Shown here one piece after another: positions 58,819 through 64,000 of a stretch of DNA of 64,000 nt. The position numbers and the translations under genes were made by a program. The notes beneath the pieces are model-generated. The model ran no database searches. It was not told the DNA's origin and was given only the letters and a program-made list of their open reading frames with translations. Source of the DNA: Microbacterium terrae. Its GTDB lineage: Bacteria > Actinomycetota > Actinomycetes > Actinomycetales > Microbacteriaceae. The DNA lies in contig NZ_JAFDSS010000001.1 in the NCBI RefSeq assembly GCF_017831975.1, forward strand, positions 3,286,001 through 3,350,000. Reading direction: 5' to 3'. Within the stretch, counting starts at the first letter, position 1. Each line of letters opens with the position of its first letter.

Positions 58819-59091
58819 ATGCAGTGCACACCCGCCGACGTCGCGCGACTCGACGTCATCGTGTCCGAGCTCGACCGGCTCGTCGAAAGACTCGCCGCCG
58901 TCACCGGCACCGTGCGAGGGCTCGAGGCCGGCACCCGCTGGCGCGCCCGCGCGGCGGCGTCCTTCCACGACCGCGCGCAGGCGTACGCAGGCGACGTCTC
59001 GGCGCTCGGCGGGCTGAGCGAGCAGGTGCGGTCCGCGGCGCGGCGGGCGCGCTGGGTGACCGTGCTGAGCGTCGACTGGGCGGGCCGATGA
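58819..59091 (+). CDS. Small ESX/WXG-like helical protein
   Basis: The 90 residues starting MQCTPADVARLDVIVSELDR form two helices with a turn at GLEAGTRWRARAAASFHDRA. The W-R-A turn stands where WXG100 proteins have W-x-G, followed by an A-x(3)-F helix. No classical signal is seen. The stop overlaps the start of the lipase-like gene. This suggests a partner or chaperone of that protein in a type VII-like secretion setting, though no ESX machinery is visible in the window. A GTG at 58795 is an alternative start. Confidence 0.55.
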   Translation: MQCTPADVARLDVIVSELDRLVERLAAVTGTVRGLEAGTRWRARAAASFHDRAQAYAGDVSALGGLSEQVRSAARRARWVTVLSVDWAGR

Positions 59092-60416
59092 GCCTCGAGA
59101 TCCGCGGCGGCGGGGCGGTGTCGGTCGACACGGCCACCCTCCGCGCGACGGCTGCCCGCTTCCTCGACGTGCGCGACGAGCTCGAGGCGATCGCGCAGCG
59201 GCTCGGCGCGGTGCAGAACATGCTGTTCGAGGCACGGGCGACCGCGTGGGAGGCCGCGAACGACGCCGCCGTCCTCGGCAGGCGCATCGCCGACGAGTGC
59301 ATCGCGGCGGCCGAGATCGCCGAGGCGCTCCGGGAGGCTGCGGCGATCTACGAGCTCGTCGAGGTGAACGCCGCCCATCATGCGGCGGTGCTGGCGGGCG
59401 ACCGGGCCGCCGCCGCGCTCGCCGAGGCCCGCCGCTCCGAGGTGCTCGCCGCGTACCCCGACGCCGATCTGCCGGCGCGTCTGGCGGACTTCGAGCGGCA
59501 GGTGCTCGTTCCCGGCGAAATCGTGCGGCAGGCGACCGAGGCGGGCTTCAACATCGGCGACAACTTCTCAGGTCCCCTGGGTGCGGCCTACGGCGGGGTC
59601 GGCGCGGGCGGCGCCGCGCTCGCCTTCGGTATGCTCGCCAACCTCGATGGCCGGGGCCGACTCACCCGAGACGCGCGGCTCACGCCGAGGCAGGCGCCCG
59701 TCACCGTCGCGCGGGTGTCGACAGCCCCGGCCGCCGCCCCGCGCTCTCTCGCCGCGGCCGTCGCGCGCATGCCGACGGGCGACGCGCAGGTGCGGGTGGA
59801 GCGCTACACGATGCCCGACGGGTCGAGGCGGTTCGTGCTCTACGTCGCGGGGACCCGCTCGGTGGCGCCGAGCACCGTCGACCCGTGGGACGGCACCTCG
59901 AACCTGGAGCTCTACAGCGGTGTCGCCTCGGCGTCGTACGTCGCGACCCAGCGCGCCCTCGACGACGCGGGAGTGCGGCCGGGAGACGTCGTTCATGCCA
60001 TCGGCCATTCGCAGGGCGCGATGATCACGACGCACCTGGCGCTCGAAGGCGGCTACGACACACAGACCTCGATCACCCTCGGCTCGCCCGTGCAGGCCGA
60101 TCTCGACGACACGACGCTCAGTGTCGATCTGCGCCACACCGACGATCCCGTCGTCTCGCTCGCCGGCGGCGGGCACGTCGGGGCCGTCGGCGCACCGGGC
60201 AGCTTCATCGTCGAGACGGTCGCAGACCCCGCGGTCGGCCTCCGCGACGCTGCGATCCCGGCGCATCAGCTCGACTCCTACGCGGTCACGGCAGCCGACG
60301 TCGACGCGTCGGGCGACCCGCGGGTCGCGCAGCTGCAGTCCGTGTTCGACGAGCTCGGCGGCGCGGTCGAGGCCGACGCGGTGGAGTACGGTGCAACGCG
60401 GGGCGGAGACGGCTGA
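59088..60416 (+). CDS. Helical N-terminal domain fused to lipase-like alpha/beta hydrolase
   Basis: The 442 residues overlap the preceding stop. Residues 1-130 are an ESX-like helical bundle (VSVDTATLRATAARFLDVRD, then EAIAQRLGAVQNMLFEARAT). A glycine-rich linker follows (PLGAAYGGVGAGGAALAFG). Residues 230-440 form a lipase fold with RFVLYVAGTRSV, the elbow VVHAIGHSQGAMITTHLALE, VSLAGGGHVGAVGAPGSF and PAHQLDSYAVTAADVD with a possible catalytic His. The combination of an ESX-like head and a hydrolase is seen in secreted type VII substrates, so export is plausible. It is convergent with the LuxR-like regulator. Confidence 0.7.
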   Translation: MSLEIRGGGAVSVDTATLRATAARFLDVRDELEAIAQRLGAVQNMLFEARATAWEAANDAAVLGRRIADECIAAAEIAEALREAAAIYELVEVNAAHHAAVLAGDRAAAALAEARRSEVLAAYPDADLPARLADFERQVLVPGEIVRQATEAGFNIGDNFSGPLGAAYGGVGAGGAALAFGMLANLDGRGRLTRDARLTPRQAPVTVARVSTAPAAAPRSLAAAVARMPTGDAQVRVERYTMPDGSRRFVLYVAGTRSVAPSTVDPWDGTSNLELYSGVASASYVATQRALDDAGVRPGDVVHAIGHSQGAMITTHLALEGGYDTQTSITLGSPVQADLDDTTLSVDLRHTDDPVVSLAGGGHVGAVGAPGSFIVETVADPAVGLRDAAIPAHQLDSYAVTAADVDASGDPRVAQLQSVFDELGGAVEADAVEYGATRGGDG

Positions 60417-60424
60417 AGCGGCGG

Positions 60425-61483
60425 TCAGCGCGTGCCGGCGGCATCCCAACCCGCTCGCGCGGCGTGCCACCCCAGCTGGGCGCGGGTGCGCACCCCGGCG
60501 CGATCCATCAGGTCGCGCACGCGTCGCTGCACCGTCCGCAGCGACACGCCCAGGTGCGAAGCGGCCGCCTCGTCGGTCTGGCCGGCGAGCAGCAGCGAGA
60601 GCAGGCGGGCGTCGAGCGCATCGACGACACCGACTCCGGACACCGGACCCGTCGCGTCGAGCACGATCGGCGCAGCCATCGACCAGGTGAGGTCGAACAG
60701 AGCGATGAGGCCGGTCAGAAGAGCGCTCGGCCGCACCAGCAGCGCGGCCGCGAACGCCCGATCGCGGTCGGAGGGCACCGGCATGAACGCGAGTTCGCGG
60801 TCGACGATCACCATGCGGACCGGGAGCGAGTCGACCACCCGCGCCTCCTCGCCCGCGGCGAGGGACTCCGCGAACGAGTCGAGGCCCTCGGCGTGCGACT
60901 CGAGCATGGCCCGTTCGAGCACGACCCGGTACAGCACTCCGCGCGCGACGAGTTCGTCCTCGATGCCGTTCTCGTGGGCAGCAGTCACCGCGACCGGGTG
61001 CTGCACGAATGCGCACACCTCGCTGGTCGCCTCGGACTGCACGCGAGTGAACCACTGGGCGACGTCGTCGGCGCCGCGAACGACCTGCACGACGTCGTCG
61101 GCGGTGTCGCCGCCCCTGCTCACCATCCGGTACAGCTCCTGGAGCGAACCCAGGTCGGCCTGGGCGCGCTGCACAGCTTCCTCCCGCGCGGCGACGGCGG
61201 CGCCGAGGGCGACCGACGGCGGTGCGGCGACGAACCGGCGGCCTTCCGCCCCGCGGGCGTCGATGGCGAGGGGAGCAGCGAAGCCCGCCGACGCGAGCTG
61301 CGTGAGGGAGGCCGCCGCGGTGGCCTCGTCGACGCCGAGGGCGGCCGCGAGCTGCGCGGCATCCGACGATGACGCGGTGAGGAGCACGCGGTACGCGCGC
61401 ATCAGCCCGGGCGCCATCCCGCCCGCCTCGGCGAGGAGGTCCTGGTCCGGCACCGGGTGCTGCTCTGCGGGATGCGACGACAT
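60425..61483 (-). CDS. TrmB/LuxR-type two-domain transcriptional regulator
   Basis: The start MSSHPAEQHPVPDQDL at 61483 gives 352 residues. An N-terminal winged helix (MRAYRVLLTASSSDAAQLAA, LGVDEATAAASLTQLASAGF) resembles TrmB. A central domain of about 200 residues has phospholipase-D-like MVIVDRELAFMPVPS features seen in such regulators. The C-terminus is a LuxR helix-turn-helix (LLAGQTDEAAASHLGVSLRT, VQRRVRDLMDRAGVRTRAQL). It is divergent from the subtilisin gene with a 150-bp gap, its likely target. Confidence 0.85.
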   Translation of the reverse strand: MSSHPAEQHPVPDQDLLAEAGGMAPGLMRAYRVLLTASSSDAAQLAAALGVDEATAAASLTQLASAGFAAPLAIDARGAEGRRFVAAPPSVALGAAVAAREEAVQRAQADLGSLQELYRMVSRGGDTADDVVQVVRGADDVAQWFTRVQSEATSEVCAFVQHPVAVTAAHENGIEDELVARGVLYRVVLERAMLESHAEGLDSFAESLAAGEEARVVDSLPVRMVIVDRELAFMPVPSDRDRAFAAALLVRPSALLTGLIALFDLTWSMAAPIVLDATGPVSGVGVVDALDARLLSLLLAGQTDEAAASHLGVSLRTVQRRVRDLMDRAGVRTRAQLGWHAARAGWDAAGTR

Positions 61484-61633
61484 CGCGGCACCACCACCCT
61501 TCCCTGAGACCCTACGTCGCCTGCGGGTTCCCGTCATGTCGCACACCCGCCAGTGGGATCCCTGCGCGACCGCGGGGTCGGCGTGAGACAGTGACCGACA
61601 ATCCCCACACCCCCTTTTCGGAAAGGCATCACG

Positions 61634-64000
61634 ATGCTCCCTCCCGCCCGCGCGCGGCTCGCTGCTATCGCAGCAGGCCTCGCCCTCGCGACCGGGGTGA
61701 TCACCCCCGCGTTCGCGAGCACCGGATCCGACGAACCCCCCGCCGTCGACGACACCGCCATCCCCGCCGGCGAGTCGAAGACGGTCACCCTCATCACCGG
61801 CGATGTCGTGCACGTCACCACGCTGCCGACCGGGAAGGACACCGTCACGGTCGACGCCGTGTCGGGTGCGCCCGACACCATCCAGACGGTCCAGATCGAC
61901 GACGACGTCTACGTCCTGCCGGAGGCGGCGTCGAAGTACCTGAGCTCGGGCGCCCTCGACCGTCAGCTGTTCAACGTCTCGGACCTCATCGAGTACGGCT
62001 ACGACGACGCCTCGTCGAGCGGCATCCCGGTGATCGCGCAGTACGACATGCGGGCGCGCGCCGCGCGGACCGCGCCGACGGGCAGCGAGCAGACGCTCGC
62101 GCTGGGCTCGATCGACGGCGCTGCGCTCCAGACCGACAGCGAGCAGTCCACGGCGTTCTGGTCGGCGCTCACGGCCCCCGCCACTGCGCGGGCAGGCGGC
62201 AGCGGCGAGCTCGCAGGCGGCGCGATCACCAAGCTGTGGCTCGACGGCCAGGTCAGCTCCACCCTCGAGGTCAGCGTTCCCCTCGTGGGCGCGCCCGAGG
62301 CATGGGCGGCGGGCCACGACGGGTCGGGCGCCCGCGTCGCCGTGCTCGACACGGGGATCGACGCGGAGCATCCCGACGTCGCCGACGTCGTCACCGAAGC
62401 GGTGTCGTTCGTCCCCGGTGAGGAGGTCACCGACGTGAACGGCCACGGCACGCACGTCGCCGCCACGGTCGCCGGATCGGGCGCGGCGAGCAACGGCACC
62501 CACACGGGGGTGGCGCCCGGCGCAGAGGTCGTCGTCGGCAAGGTCCTGAGCGACGCCGGCACCGGCCAGGACTCCTGGATCATCGCCGGGATGGAGTGGG
62601 CGGTCACCGACGGCGGCGCCGACATCGTGAGCATGAGCCTCGGCGACGACGAGCGCAACGACCAGGACAACCCGATGGCGCAGGCGGTGAACGAGCTGAG
62701 CGAGCGCCACGACGCGCTGTTCGTCATCGCGGCCGGAAACTCCGGGGCGAAGGGGACGATCGGAACCCCCGGCACCGCCGAGGCGGCGCTGACCATCGCG
62801 GCGACCGATGACGACGACGACCTCGCGCCGTTCTCGTCTCGGGGGCCGCGCGGTCTCGACGACGGTCTCAAGCCCGACATGGCGGCGCCGGGCGTGGGCA
62901 TCACGGCAGCGCGCTCGCAGTACAGCAGCGGCAGCGGGCTGTTCAAGACGCTGAGCGGAACATCGATGGCGACCCCGCACGTCGCGGGCGCCGCGGCCAT
63001 CCTCGTGGGCGCGCATCCGGACTGGAGCGCACCGCGACTGAAGAGCGCACTGATGTCGTCGGCCGTCGAACTCGACTACACCGCCTACGAGGTGGGCACC
63101 GGGCGCCTCGACATCCCGGCGGCGCTCGACGGAGTCGACGCGACCGGATCGGTGTACTTCGGCAAGGTCGCCTGGGGCGACGCCGACCCCGAGCCCGTCA
63201 CGAAGACCATCACGTGCAGCAACGACACCGACACCGCGCTCGAGCTCACGCTCACCAGCACGTCGAGCGGCCCCGACGGCGCGGTCGACCTGGTCGAGCT
63301 CTCCGCCGAGACGCTGACGGTGCCCGCGCACGGCACCGCGACCGTCGACGCCACGGCGTCGTTCGGGTCGGCTCCGACGGCGGGCAACCACCTCGGTCAG
63401 GTCGTCGCGACAGCGGCCGACGGCTCCGTCGCTGCGCGCACCACCACGGGCCTCACCCGCGAAGACGAGCGGTACGACCTCGACATCACCGTTCTCGGTC
63501 CGGACGGAAAGCCCGCACGGGCCGACGTGCTGACCTTCCAGTACGGCACGACGTCATTCGTCGAGCGGTCGACCGACCCTGCGACCGGCACGGTGGCGAC
63601 CCAGCGCGTGGCGCCGGGCACATTCGCGGTGATGACGAAGCTGCGGTTCGGCTCGGGCGCCGGCACCGACAACACCTACTGGCTCACGGCGCCCCACCTC
63701 ACCGTCGCCGACGGCGATGCGCACATCGTGCTCGACGCGAGCAAGGCCGTGCCGGTGGAGCTGAAGACACCGAAGAAGAGCGCGCCGTACACGAGCCGGG
63801 TCGAGTGGTTCCACGATGCGGGGCTGGGCGACGAGCCGACGACGTTCCTCTCGTCGCTCAACGTCGCGCCGGGATCGCGGATGTGGATGCTGCCGACGGG
63901 TGACGTCGCCGGTGGCGAGTACGACTTCACCATGCGCTGGTCGAAGACCGAGCCGCTCCTCGACCTCGCCGTGAAGTCCGGATCGGACAAGACCGCCGTC
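61634..64000 (+). CDS. Subtilisin-like (S8) secreted serine protease, truncated by window
   Basis: The ATG at 61634 follows GGAAAGG. 789 codons are visible and the frame is still open at the right edge. A signal peptide (MLPPARARLAAIAAGLALAT, cleavage near AFA-S) leads to a pro-region (residues about 40-215). The catalytic domain has AVLDTGIDAEHPDV with Asp239, NGHGTHVAATVAGSG with His271 and GTSMATPHVAGAAAIL with Ser444. From about residue 510 the sequence turns to Thr/Val-rich beta domains. This is a large multi-domain extracellular protease of actinobacterial type, probably under the divergent LuxR/TrmB-like regulator. Confidence 0.93.
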   Translation, partial: MLPPARARLAAIAAGLALATGVITPAFASTGSDEPPAVDDTAIPAGESKTVTLITGDVVHVTTLPTGKDTVTVDAVSGAPDTIQTVQIDDDVYVLPEAASKYLSSGALDRQLFNVSDLIEYGYDDASSSGIPVIAQYDMRARAARTAPTGSEQTLALGSIDGAALQTDSEQSTAFWSALTAPATARAGGSGELAGGAITKLWLDGQVSSTLEVSVPLVGAPEAWAAGHDGSGARVAVLDTGIDAEHPDVADVVTEAVSFVPGEEVTDVNGHGTHVAATVAGSGAASNGTHTGVAPGAEVVVGKVLSDAGTGQDSWIIAGMEWAVTDGGADIVSMSLGDDERNDQDNPMAQAVNELSERHDALFVIAAGNSGAKGTIGTPGTAEAALTIAATDDDDDLAPFSSRGPRGLDDGLKPDMAAPGVGITAARSQYSSGSGLFKTLSGTSMATPHVAGAAAILVGAHPDWSAPRLKSALMSSAVELDYTAYEVGTGRLDIPAALDGVDATGSVYFGKVAWGDADPEPVTKTITCSNDTDTALELTLTSTSSGPDGAVDLVELSAETLTVPAHGTATVDATASFGSAPTAGNHLGQVVATAADGSVAARTTTGLTREDERYDLDITVLGPDGKPARADVLTFQYGTTSFVERSTDPATGTVATQRVAPGTFAVMTKLRFGSGAGTDNTYWLTAPHLTVADGDAHIVLDASKAVPVELKTPKKSAPYTSRVEWFHDAGLGDEPTTFLSSLNVAPGSRMWMLPTGDVAGGEYDFTMRWSKTEPLLDLAVKSGSDKTAV

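Noticed and set aside
1..64000. tRNA, rRNA and riboswitch genes
   Set aside because: No cloverleaf-like block, CCA-ended stem or conserved rRNA sequence was noticed by eye. A covariance-model scan was not possible here.

Overview
The window is a chromosome segment of a high-GC Gram-positive actinobacterium, most likely Microbacteriaceae and probably a Microbacterium relative. The grounds are the very high GC content, frequent GTG starts, the recurrent 'GGATGC/GCATCC' codon signature, a DUF222-HNH (13E12-type) gene, and REP-like intergenic elements built on the GTTTCGTCTCGCTTCGCTCG theme. These are known family features; I could not run a taxonomic search. No rRNA, tRNA or CRISPR array was seen.

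Region 1 (about 0.5-10.25 kb) is accessory in character. Small unrelated genes (esterases, an exonuclease-BRCT-Lsr2-like fusion, a DJ-1/TetR/SDR group, a Mug-type DNA glycosylase, a His-tailed DMT transporter, a YciI-like protein) are separated by nine copies of a 20-bp motif, consensus near CAATGCCCGGATACGGATCG. All copies lie in the same orientation whatever the direction of the flanking genes. A small serine recombinase is the last gene, and the last repeat stops 2 bp before the next gene. I read this as a possible cassette array moved by a serine recombinase, and it is the main candidate for something undescribed.

Region 2 (10.25-32 kb) holds chromosome-style genes: a PadR/membrane-protein pair with a clear operator, RidA, an APH-like kinase, a truncated AlkD-like protein, a Ser/Thr kinase, a sulfite-oxidase-like molybdoenzyme, membrane and coiled-coil proteins, an operon of hydrolase, acetyltransferase and reductase, two convergent large lipase-like proteins, GNAT and AraC-GyrI genes, a VapBC module, a class A penicillin-binding protein, and a GIY-YIG-like zinc protein.

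Region 3 (32-38.5 kb) is an alpha-glucoside uptake and hydrolysis locus. A LacI regulator is divergent from a GH13 alpha-glucosidase, a sugar-binding lipoprotein and two permeases. Two matching operators and a sigma-70-type promoter lie between them, and no ABC ATPase is present. Region 4 (38.5-44.7 kb) has a DJ-1/LysR divergent pair, a DUF222-HNH endonuclease gene with tandem repeat arrays on both sides, and a MATE exporter. Region 5 (44.8-55.3 kb) is housekeeping and mixed: RidA, two alpha/beta hydrolases, a Rdx/SelT-like protein, DUF1801, a PLP decarboxylase, a zinc-ribbon SDR, NUDIX, membrane proteins, purB and a low-molecular-weight phosphatase.

Region 6 (55.5-64 kb) encodes secreted functions: an ExeM/NucH-type extracellular nuclease, an ESX-like small helical protein coupled to a lipase-like protein, and a LuxR/TrmB-like regulator divergent from a subtilisin-type protease that runs off the right edge.
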